DNA from: Betaproteobacteria bacterium
GTDB taxonomy: Bacteria; Pseudomonadota; Gammaproteobacteria; Burkholderiales; SG8-39
Direction: 5' to 3'
DNA length: 64,000 bases
NCBI GenBank assembly: GCA_016195915.1
Contig: JACPYS010000012.1
Span: 62,001-126,000 of the forward strand
A program made the translations under genes and the position numbers. A model generated the notes under the pieces. It was not told the origin of the DNA and did not search any database. It was given only the letters and a program-made list of their open reading frames with translations. Position 1 is the first letter of the stretch, and the number at the start of each line of letters is the position of its first letter. Of the stretch, positions 9,167-16,107 are shown piece after piece.

Positions 9167-9213
9167 AAAAAAATTACTGGATTCCGGATCTTCGCGAGCG
9201 CGGCGTCCGGAAT
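9167..9213 (-). terminator. Rho-independent terminator for the Nudix/HAD operon
   Basis: ATTCCGGA (9181-9188) and TCCGGAAT (9206-9213) form a perfect 8-bp stem. Read on the minus strand, the stem is followed closely by a seven-T run (the A run at 9167-9173). It lies between the convergent amtB and Nudix genes and may stop both. The stem resembles the dispersed GGATTCC...GGAATGACGG hairpins common in betaproteobacterial genomes. Confidence 0.6.
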
Positions 9214-9235
9214 GACGGTCTACCGGCCGGCTTGT

Positions 9236-9784
9236 CTATCGCGGCGGGATATCGCCCGCGTGAAAGCCGTAGACACCGCGCGCCCGGTCGGCAAAGTAGT
9301 GCTTGAGCGTGAGCCCCACGGTGCGGAAGGCGATGTCCTTCCAGGGCACCTCGCCCTCGGTCACCAGCGCGATCTCGAGCGTTTCCTCCCCCGGCTTGAA
9401 ATCGAGGTCGAGCAGACGCGCGCGGTAGAACAGGTGCACCTGGTTGACCTGCGCCACCGACAACATGGAAAACGGCTCCCGCAGTTCGATGCGGGCACCG
9501 GCTTCCTCGAGCGTCTCGCGCAAGGCCGCCTGCCCGGTGGACTCGCCGTTTTCCATGAATCCGGCGGGCAGGGTCCAGTAGCCGTAACGCGGCTCGATCG
9601 CTCGCTTGCAGATGAGCACGCGCGCGTCCCATTCGGGAATCGCGCCGATCACGAGCTTCGGGTTCTGGTAGTGAATTTCGCCGCACTCGTCGCACACGTA
9701 ACGCAGCAGCGTGTCGCCCGGCGGCACGCGCTGCACCACCTGCGCGGCGCAGTTCGAGCAATATTTCAGTATCGGGCCGGGCAA
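9236..9784 (-). CDS. Nudix hydrolase with N-terminal zinc ribbon
   Basis: A protein of about 182 residues with a four-cysteine zinc ribbon (CSNC ... CDEC) in the first 40 residues, then a Nudix domain with a complete box (GFMENGESTGQAALRETLEEAG). Nudix enzymes split nucleoside diphosphates linked to another group; this ribbon architecture resembles NADH pyrophosphatase relatives, but the substrate cannot be read from the sequence. No ATG or GTG is available. I used the TTG at 9784, eight bases after the stop of the upstream dehalogenase; a CTG a few codons later, closer to the usual KYCSNC start, is an alternative. It is the second gene of a two-gene minus-strand operon. Confidence 0.85.
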   Translation of the reverse strand: MPGPILKYCSNCAAQVVQRVPPGDTLLRYVCDECGEIHYQNPKLVIGAIPEWDARVLICKRAIEPRYGYWTLPAGFMENGESTGQAALRETLEEAGARIELREPFSMLSVAQVNQVHLFYRARLLDLDFKPGEETLEIALVTEGEVPWKDIAFRTVGLTLKHYFADRARGVYGFHAGDIPPR

Positions 9785-9792
9785 GAGTGCGT

Positions 9793-10458
9793 CTACCGCG
9801 CGAGCAGGGCGGGAAGCTCGCCGAGACCGTTCAAACGGCGATCGGGCGCAAAGCCCAGGCGATCGACGGGCGCGCCGCCGCGGTTGATCCAGTAGGTGGA
9901 AAGACCGAACGACTTCGCGCCGATCGCGTCCCAGCAGTTGGACGACACAAACCCGATTTCGTCCGCGCTGACACCCAGTTTGCTCACCGCGAGCGCATAG
10001 ACTTCGGGCGCGGGCTTGTACACCCTGAGTTCGTCGACGCTGATCACGGCGGCGAACACGCGCTCCATGCCGCAATGTTTCACCAGCGGATCGAGCATGT
10101 CCGGAGATCCGTTCGACAGGATCGCGAGGCGCAATGCGGACAATTTCTCCAGCGCTGCAGCCACGTCCGGGTACGCCGCGAGCTCGAGGTAATCGCGCAT
10201 CAGCAGCTCGGCTTCCCTCGGACCGAGCGCAGCGCCCAGGATTTCACAGGCATAATCCAGCGCGGCGCGTGTCACGAGGGAAAAGGGCTCATAGCGGCGC
10301 ATCAGGCTGCGCTGCCACGTGTACTCGAGCTGCTTGCTGCGCCAGAGTTGCGAGATCCGTTCACCCTTTCCGGGCCACAGCTGTTCGCAGCGGCGGATCA
10401 CCGAGTGCACATCGAACAGCGTGCCGTATGCGTCGAATACGAGGGCCTTCAAGGGCAT
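9793..10458 (-). CDS. (S)-2-haloacid dehalogenase, HAD type II
   Basis: A 221-residue HAD-superfamily enzyme predicted to hydrolyse L-2-haloacids to D-2-hydroxyacids. The catalytic set of the L-2-haloacid dehalogenase family is intact: nucleophile Asp in FDAYGTLFDVHS, the Arg in WRSKQLEYTWQRSLM, SNGSPDML, the Lys in KPAPEVYALA, and VSSNCWDAIGAKSFG with the Asn/Trp/Asp triad that separates true dehalogenases from HAD phosphatases. It lies upstream of a Nudix gene on the same strand. Many such proteins in non-degraders have unknown physiological substrates, so the family call is stronger than the in vivo role. Confidence 0.9.
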   Translation of the reverse strand: MPLKALVFDAYGTLFDVHSVIRRCEQLWPGKGERISQLWRSKQLEYTWQRSLMRRYEPFSLVTRAALDYACEILGAALGPREAELLMRDYLELAAYPDVAAALEKLSALRLAILSNGSPDMLDPLVKHCGMERVFAAVISVDELRVYKPAPEVYALAVSKLGVSADEIGFVSSNCWDAIGAKSFGLSTYWINRGGAPVDRLGFAPDRRLNGLGELPALLAR

Positions 10459-10541
10459 CTCCGCAGAGGTAATCGCGCCAAATGACGATGGTATTATGCC
10501 CGGAATCCCCGCGCCGACCCGGCAGGGACTGCAAGGATTGC

Positions 10542-10901
10542 ATGATCGCGCAAGGCAAACCGGACGAGCAGGCCGCAGCATCGCGCGACACGCGCGCTGG
10601 CGGCGATTGGGAGTTTCTCTGGCGTTTTCTCGCCGTCGCGATGCTGTTCTCGGTGGCCTGGGTCGGATGGATTGCCTACCAGATCAGCGCGTCGCCCATC
10701 GCGTTGCCGGCGGCATTCGAAGCCGTGGCCAAGGCGCGCCCCGGACACGGACGGAATGCAGAAGGGCAGATCAAGGGCGCCGCGCCCGAGACCGCAATGC
10801 GCGAGCCACCCGTCAACGCGGATAAACTCAAATTCTCGGAATCGATCGAGACCCCGATTCCGGATCGTGCCGCAAAGGGCGCCAAGCGGAGAGAGCGGTG
10901 A
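10542..10901 (+). CDS. Small single-span membrane protein of unknown function
   Basis: A 119-residue protein I do not recognise. It has a polar N-terminus, one hydrophobic segment around residues 27-48 (LWRFLAVAMLFSVAWVGWIAY), then a basic, Pro/Ala-containing tail ending AKGAKRRER. I preferred the ATG at 10542, which has AAGGA four bases upstream, over an ATG about 60 bases earlier. Its stop overlaps the GTG start of the acyl-CoA synthetase, so it is probably co-translated with that gene. No cysteine pairs or catalytic motifs are evident. Confidence 0.65.
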   Translation: MIAQGKPDEQAAASRDTRAGGDWEFLWRFLAVAMLFSVAWVGWIAYQISASPIALPAAFEAVAKARPGHGRNAEGQIKGAAPETAMREPPVNADKLKFSESIETPIPDRAAKGAKRRER

Positions 10902-12553
10902 GTTCCCCGGATCGATACGAGCAGCTGTATCGCGAGTTCCGGTGGCAGGTTCCCGCACGTTTCAACCTTGGATGGAATTGCTGCGGACAGTGGGCTGCCG
11001 ATCGCACGCGCTTCGCGCTCTACTGGGAGGACGAGTCCGGCGAAGCGCGCGCCTACACGTTCTCGGACATCCAGCAGGCTGCCAACCGGCTTTCGAACGC
11101 GCTCATCGCGCTCGGAGTGACACGCGGTGAGCGTGTTGCGATCCTGCTGCCGCAGCGGCCCGAGACCGCGATCGCCTACATCGCGATCTTTCAGATGGGC
11201 GCAATCGCGCTGCCACTGTCGCACCTGTTCGGGCCGGAGGCGCTCGAATATCGCATGCAGGACAGCGAGGCCTGCGCTGCCATCGTCGAGCCGGCGACCA
11301 TCGCGAACCTCCTGGCGGTCAAGGATCGTCTGCCCGCGCTGAGACGCGTGATCGGCGTAGGAGACGCGCTGGAAGCGGGCGTGAGCCGGTGGGACGATCT
11401 GCTCGCCAAGGCCGACAGCCGGTTCACCTGCCTCGACACCGGCGCCGAGGACTCCGCCCTCATCGTCTATACGAGCGGCACCACGGGACCGCCGAAGGGC
11501 GCGCTCAAGGCGCACCGCGTGCTGCTCGGGAATGTTCCGGGCTTCGTGCATTCGCACGACTTCTTCCCTCAACCCGGGGACATGTTCTGGTCGCCCGCGG
11601 ACTGGGCGTGGACGGGCGGATTGATGGACGCGCTCCTGCCCACCTGGCATTTCGGCCAGCCCATCCTCGGTTACCGCGGCCGTTTCGATGCCGAGCGGGC
11701 GTATTACCTGATAGAGAAATACGGCGTGCGCAATGCCTTCCTGTTTCCGACCGCGCTCAAGCTGATGATGAAGGCCGTGCCCGAGCCGAGGAAGCGTTAC
11801 CGCATCGATCTGCGATCGATCATGAGCGCGGGCGAGTCGGTGGGCGTGACGGTCATCGAATGGGCGCGCGAGCATCTCGGTGTGACGATCAACGAGATGT
11901 TCGGCCAGACGGAAATCAACTACGTGGTGGGCAACTGCCAGGCCGCGTGGCCGGTCAAGCCCGGCGCCATCGGCCGGCCCTATCCCGGGCACCGGGTTGC
12001 GATCATCGACGGCGAGGGCGGCGAGGTGCCGCGCGGGGACCTTGGCGAGATCGCGGTGCAACGGGCGGTGAACGGCGTTCCGGACCCGGTGTTCTTTCGC
12101 GAGTACTGGAAGAACCCGAAGGCGACCACGGAGAAATTCATCGGCGACTGGGGATGCACCGGAGACCAGGGGCGCATGGATGAGGACGGCTATATCTGGT
12201 ATCAGGGCCGGTCGGATGACGTGATCAAGAGCTCGGGCTACCGCATCGGGCCTGCCGAGATCGAATCCTGCCTGGTGAAGCACCCGGCCGTGGCCAACGC
12301 TGCTGTGATCGGCAAGCCCGACGCGGCCCGCGGCGCGCTCATCAAGGCCTTCATCGTGCTCCAGCCCGGGCAGGCGCCTTCGCCGCAACTCGAGGAGGAT
12401 ATCCGCAATCACGTGCGTGCGCGCCTCGCTCCCTACGAGTACCCGCGCGAAATCGAATTCATCGAAGCGCTTCCCATGACCACCACCGGAAAAGTGCAAC
12501 GCAAGGAATTGCGCCTGCGCGAAGAGGCAAAGCTGCGCGACGGGAGCCGATGA
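10898..12553 (+). CDS. AMP-forming acyl-CoA synthetase
   Basis: A 551-residue ANL-superfamily ligase that activates a carboxylic acid to its CoA thioester via an acyl-adenylate. The P-loop-like motif is YTSGTTGPPKGALKAHR, with SPADWAWTGGL, INEMFGQTEINYVVGNC and the hinge/A8 region YIWYQGRSDDVIKSSGYRIGPAEIE. The catalytic C-terminal lysine is in TTTGKVQRKELR. The overall wording is closest to medium-chain/acetyl-type (ACSM-like) synthetases; chain-length specificity is not readable. It starts at a GTG overlapping the small membrane protein stop, and its own stop overlaps the next ATG, giving a three-gene coupled operon. Confidence 0.92.
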   Translation: MSSPDRYEQLYREFRWQVPARFNLGWNCCGQWAADRTRFALYWEDESGEARAYTFSDIQQAANRLSNALIALGVTRGERVAILLPQRPETAIAYIAIFQMGAIALPLSHLFGPEALEYRMQDSEACAAIVEPATIANLLAVKDRLPALRRVIGVGDALEAGVSRWDDLLAKADSRFTCLDTGAEDSALIVYTSGTTGPPKGALKAHRVLLGNVPGFVHSHDFFPQPGDMFWSPADWAWTGGLMDALLPTWHFGQPILGYRGRFDAERAYYLIEKYGVRNAFLFPTALKLMMKAVPEPRKRYRIDLRSIMSAGESVGVTVIEWAREHLGVTINEMFGQTEINYVVGNCQAAWPVKPGAIGRPYPGHRVAIIDGEGGEVPRGDLGEIAVQRAVNGVPDPVFFREYWKNPKATTEKFIGDWGCTGDQGRMDEDGYIWYQGRSDDVIKSSGYRIGPAEIESCLVKHPAVANAAVIGKPDAARGALIKAFIVLQPGQAPSPQLEEDIRNHVRARLAPYEYPREIEFIEALPMTTTGKVQRKELRLREEAKLRDGSR

Positions 12554-13650
12554 AACGGCTGTTGCTTGTCGGGGGCGGGCACGCGCACGCCGCGCTGCTG
12601 CTCGATCTGGCTGCCTCGAAGCTCACGGGCGTGACTGTCATGCTGGTGACGCCGGACACGCATCAGACCTATTCCGGCATGCTCCCTGGACTGATCGCGG
12701 GGCATTACAGCCGGGATGACATCCAGATCGATGTGGCGAGCCTTGCGCAACGTTCCGGGGTGGAACTGGTCGTCGATCGAGCCGTTGCGCTCGACGCAGC
12801 CAGGCGCTGCGTGACGCTCGGAAGCGGGCGCGAAATCGGCTATGACCTCGCGTCGCTCAATCTGGGGTCCCTGCCGAACAACTGCGGCGTGCCGGGCGCG
12901 AAGGAGTGCGCGATCGCGGTCAAGCCTTTCGAGGAATTTCTGGCAGCGTGGGAACGCTTGCGCGCGAAAGCGGCGAACCGCAGCCTGCAGATCGCCGTGG
13001 TGGGTGCGGGGGCGGCCGGCGTCGAACTGGCGCTCGCCATGCGCTTTGCACTGGCAAGCTCGGGCACCCCGCCGGGTGTGGTGCTGTTCTCCGACAAGCC
13101 GTTCGCGCTTCCCGATCATCCGCCTGCGGCGCAGCGGAGCATCGCGCGGCTGCTCTCCATGGAGCGCGTGGAACTGCGCGTCGACACGCGCATCGCAGGC
13201 GTCGAACCCGGGTTCGTTACCGGGGCTTCCGGAAGGCGCGAAGCGTTCGACGCGGTGGTGTGGGTGGCGGGTGCAGCGCCCCAGCCCTGGTTTCGCAACA
13301 GCGGGCTCGGGCTCGACAAGGATGGTTTCATCCTCGTCGACGCCACGCTGCGCAGCGTGACGAACCCCGAGGTGTTCGCGGCCGGGGACAGCGCGACGCT
13401 CGATGCCACCCCGCATCCGAAGTCGGGCGTCTACGCCATCAGGCAGGCAACGGTGCTGGCGCACAATATTCGTTCGTCGCTCTCAGGCGGGCGCTCCGAG
13501 CGTTTCGTCCCGCAGAAGGACGCTCTGGCGCTCATCAGCATCGGACGCAAATACTGCCTCGCCACCCGCGGCCAGTGGACGTTGGAGGGCGAATGGCTGT
13601 GGCGCGTGAAGGACTCGATCGACCGGCGCTGGATCAGGCGTTTCCACTGA
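12550..13650 (+). CDS. FAD-dependent NDH-2-like oxidoreductase
   Basis: A 366-residue two-dinucleotide-binding-domain flavoprotein. The FAD Rossmann motif is at the N-terminus (LLLVGGGHAHAALL) and the NAD(P) motif near residue 155 (VVGAGAAGVELALA). The C-terminal FAD contact is VFAAGDSATL. The GGGHAH opening and the TYSGMLPGLIAGHY segment match the NADH-dehydrogenase-like family often found fused to, or near, selenophosphate synthetase; no selD is visible here. It overlaps the acyl-CoA synthetase by four bases and its last 17 bases overlap the convergent MaoC gene. A quinone-reducing role is inferred from the family only. Confidence 0.85.
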   Translation: MKRLLLVGGGHAHAALLLDLAASKLTGVTVMLVTPDTHQTYSGMLPGLIAGHYSRDDIQIDVASLAQRSGVELVVDRAVALDAARRCVTLGSGREIGYDLASLNLGSLPNNCGVPGAKECAIAVKPFEEFLAAWERLRAKAANRSLQIAVVGAGAAGVELALAMRFALASSGTPPGVVLFSDKPFALPDHPPAAQRSIARLLSMERVELRVDTRIAGVEPGFVTGASGRREAFDAVVWVAGAAPQPWFRNSGLGLDKDGFILVDATLRSVTNPEVFAAGDSATLDATPHPKSGVYAIRQATVLAHNIRSSLSGGRSERFVPQKDALALISIGRKYCLATRGQWTLEGEWLWRVKDSIDRRWIRRFH

Positions 13651-14089
13651 CCTGTCGCGCGCTTACCAGCAGTTTTCCCTCGGCGAGCACAGCGACCTCG
13701 CCTTTCTGGTTGGTGGAGGCCCCTTCGAGCACGATGATTCCACCCTTGTGCCTGGGCTTGTCGTGCTTCGCCTTCACGGTCCATTTGGTCGTCAGCGTGT
13801 CGCCGGCCCGCACCGGCGCCTTGAAGCGGCAGGAATGCTCGAGGTAGGCAATCGCGGTCCCCGCCACGAACATGCCGGCGGGCGCCGCGACCAGCGCGCT
13901 CGTGAGCGGGCCATGCAGGATGCGCGACCCGAACATCGATTTCCGCGCGAACTCCTCATCCACGTGCAGCGGATTGAAGTCGCCGAACAGCCCCGCCCCG
14001 ATCACCAGGTGCGTTTCGGTGACCGTCAGGCTTGCACCGAAGGTCTCGCCCACAACGATCTCGTCGTACCATTTGCCGTGAAACACCAT
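13634..14089 (-). CDS. MaoC-family hot-dog hydratase
   Basis: A 151-residue single hot-dog-domain protein. The hydratase-2 catalytic pair is visible as Asp and His in GDFNPLHVDEEFARKSMFGSRILHG, the MaoC/PhaJ signature for adding water to enoyl-CoA. It has complete family length. It is convergent with the NDH-2-like gene, sharing 17 bases at their 3' ends. With the acyl-CoA synthetase and enoyl-CoA hydratase in this part of the window it suggests acyl-CoA metabolism, but no single operon ties them. The ATG at 14089 is the only reasonable start. Confidence 0.9.
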   Translation of the reverse strand: MVFHGKWYDEIVVGETFGASLTVTETHLVIGAGLFGDFNPLHVDEEFARKSMFGSRILHGPLTSALVAAPAGMFVAGTAIAYLEHSCRFKAPVRAGDTLTTKWTVKAKHDKPRHKGGIIVLEGASTNQKGEVAVLAEGKLLVSARQVSGNA

Positions 14090-14193
14090 GTGATTGGCCT
14101 CGCTTGCGATGGTCGGTTACTTCAGAGTATAGAGGGCCGGTTCACCGATACGATGAATGCTGCAGCCTGATCCGGAGAACGTTTGCGCAGATT

Positions 14194-14967
14194 TCAAATC
14201 CGCCTTGCGACAAAATGCGGATTGGCAAAGCCAGGTTTGCCGTACCTGAGTTCCTGCCCGTCCAGATCAGTGACGCGTCCGCCCGCGGCCAGCAGTACGG
14301 CGTGGCCAGCCGCCGTATCCCACTCCACGGTCGGGCCGAAGCGCGGATAGAGATCCGCATCGCCGCTGGCGAGCAGGCAGAACTTGAGCGACGAGCCGAT
14401 CTTGACCGACGAGGCCACCTTTCGGCCTGCGAGGAAACGCTTGAGCAGCGCTGCATCGCCATGGGAGCGGCTGGAGACGACGACCAGGCCGTCATCCACG
14501 GCGCGGGTGCATGGAATACTGCGGCGGCCGGACGCATCTTCGACGAATGCACCTGCGCCTTGTGCTCCGGCATAGAGTCGTCCGGTGACAGGCGCCAGAA
14601 CGATGCCGGCGACGGGAGCACCGTCTTCGATCAGTGCGATATTGACCGTGAACTCGCCGTTGCGATTGACGAACTCGCGCGTGCCATCCAGCGGGTCCAC
14701 TAGCCAGAAAGCATTTCCCACCACCGGAATGCGCCCTGCCGCGGCAGCCTCTTCGGAAACGACAGAAATGTCCGGTGTCAGTTGCGCGAGGCCGCGGAGG
14801 ATCACCGCCTCGGCCTTCTCGTCCGCCTCGGTGACAGGCGAGTGGTCGGTCTTGCCGCGCACGGCGAAATCGGTGGCGTAGATCTCGAGGATGATCCTGC
14901 CCGCCGCGCGGGTGAGTGGGAGGAGCTGTTCGAGGAGCGCCTTGCGCGCTGCCGGTGTCGATATCAT
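14194..14967 (-). CDS. cysQ: 3'(2'),5'-bisphosphate nucleotidase CysQ
   Basis: A 257-residue magnesium-dependent phosphatase of the inositol-monophosphatase superfamily that recycles 3'-phosphoadenosine 5'-phosphate from sulfate assimilation. Metal-binding motifs are present: SEE in the first third, WLVDPLDGTREFVNRNGEFTVNIALI, and WDTAAGHAVLLAAGG near the C-terminus, where the CysQ subfamily finishes. I chose the ATG at 14967 over a TTG nine codons upstream because the homologous reading begins at RKALLEQLLPL. It diverges from a nucleotidyltransferase-fold gene, with a striking inverted repeat between them. Confidence 0.92.
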   Translation of the reverse strand: MISTPAARKALLEQLLPLTRAAGRIILEIYATDFAVRGKTDHSPVTEADEKAEAVILRGLAQLTPDISVVSEEAAAAGRIPVVGNAFWLVDPLDGTREFVNRNGEFTVNIALIEDGAPVAGIVLAPVTGRLYAGAQGAGAFVEDASGRRSIPCTRAVDDGLVVVSSRSHGDAALLKRFLAGRKVASSVKIGSSLKFCLLASGDADLYPRFGPTVEWDTAAGHAVLLAAGGRVTDLDGQELRYGKPGFANPHFVARRI

Positions 14968-15002
14968 CTCAGTACGGACCGCTCCGCGGGCCAAACCAGG
15001 TT

Positions 15003-15034
15003 TTTACTATACAAATGACACTGTGTATAGTAAA
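15003..15034. promoter_or_regulatory. Perfect 11-bp inverted repeat, candidate autoregulatory operator
   Basis: TTTACTATACA (15003-15013) and TGTATAGTAAA (15024-15034) are exact reverse complements separated by ten bases, ending eight bases before the ATG of the downstream gene. The AT content is far above the surroundings. As DNA it looks like a dimeric repressor site; as RNA it would form a hairpin over the ribosome-binding region, where no clear Shine-Dalgarno sequence is visible. Confidence 0.7.
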
Positions 15035-15042
15035 TAGCGCCA

Positions 15043-16089
15043 ATGGACTCGTCCCTGTTCCACGAACTTTCGCTTACCGCGCAGACCGCCTATGCGGAAC
15101 TGGCGGAGCAGACGCGCGCGTTTGAACTCGAATCTCTGGCCGGTCTCAATGGTTCCTTCCACACGCGCACCATACACGGTCGGCGCTATGTGTACTTCGG
15201 TTACCGGGATGTCGATGGCAAGCAGCGCATGGCTTACGTCGGACCGGACGACAAGCGGGTCAAGGCCCTGGTGGAGCGCTTCAGGAAGGTCAAAGCCCCG
15301 CGGCAACTCGCGCCGGTGGCGCAGTCGGCACAGGCTCTCGGATGCTCGGCGACGCCTCTCAAGCATTACCGCATCGTCAAGCAACTGTCTGCCTACGGTT
15401 TTTTCGGCGCAGGCGGCGTTCTCATCGGCACGCACGCGTTCGTCGCGATGGGCAACCTGCTCGGCGTGCGCTGGGCGGCGGGTGAGCGCACCCAGGACGT
15501 GGATTTTGCGCACGCCGGGCGAAACGTTTCTATCGCCTTGCCTGCCAATTTGAAGCTTTCGGTGCACGACGCCCTGTCCTCGCTGGAGATGGGTCTGCTG
15601 CCCATACAGGAGTTCTCAGGCGTGGCTGGCGCACAGTACCGGAATCCGGCAGACCCGGAACTGCGACTGGATTTCCTCACCTCGCAAACGCGCTCCGGCA
15701 GCATCGTCGTTCTGGAAGAACTGGGTTTGGCGTTGCAGCCGCTGAAGTTCATGGAATTTTCCCTGATACGGACAACCCAGGCGGTCTTGCTGAGCCGGTC
15801 CGGGGCCTGCATGGTGAATATCCCTGCGCCGGAACGCTATGCCGTGCACAAGCTCATCGTCCACGGGGAGCGCCCGGTCGCGCAGCGCGTCAAAGCCGTG
15901 AAGGACCTGGAGCAGGCGGCCGCCCTCGCGCAATGGCACCTCGCCAACGGACTGGCCGGACGATTCAGGGAGGCTTGGGAGGAGGCCTTGGCGCGCGGTC
16001 CCGGTTGGCGGAAGCGCTGCACGGAAGGCCGGCGGGCCTTGCTGAAGAAACATCCTGAGCTATCGGCAAGGAAATTGTGGGGCGATTAG
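15043..16089 (+). CDS. Nucleotidyltransferase-fold protein (GSU2403/NTP_transf_8-like)
   Basis: A 348-residue protein resembling the uncharacterised GSU2403 family, with a predicted nucleotidyltransferase-fold core. The N-terminal 80 residues contain HGRRYVYFGYRDVDGKQRMAYVGPDD, followed by a helical segment and a central core FGAGGVLIGTHAFVAMGNLLG ... RTQDVDFAHAGRN, where DVD could supply metal-binding aspartates of the G(G/S)xxxxxxxxxDxD pattern. The C-terminus is basic and helical. It stands alone between cysQ and the corrinoid methyltransferase gene. The inverted repeat directly upstream suggests autoregulation, as in toxin-antitoxin-like nucleotidyltransferase modules, but no partner gene is seen. 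Function unknown. Confidence 0.75.
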   Translation: MDSSLFHELSLTAQTAYAELAEQTRAFELESLAGLNGSFHTRTIHGRRYVYFGYRDVDGKQRMAYVGPDDKRVKALVERFRKVKAPRQLAPVAQSAQALGCSATPLKHYRIVKQLSAYGFFGAGGVLIGTHAFVAMGNLLGVRWAAGERTQDVDFAHAGRNVSIALPANLKLSVHDALSSLEMGLLPIQEFSGVAGAQYRNPADPELRLDFLTSQTRSGSIVVLEELGLALQPLKFMEFSLIRTTQAVLLSRSGACMVNIPAPERYAVHKLIVHGERPVAQRVKAVKDLEQAAALAQWHLANGLAGRFREAWEEALARGPGWRKRCTEGRRALLKKHPELSARKLWGD

Positions 16090-16107
16090 TACACACGCTC
16101 TGCCGAG

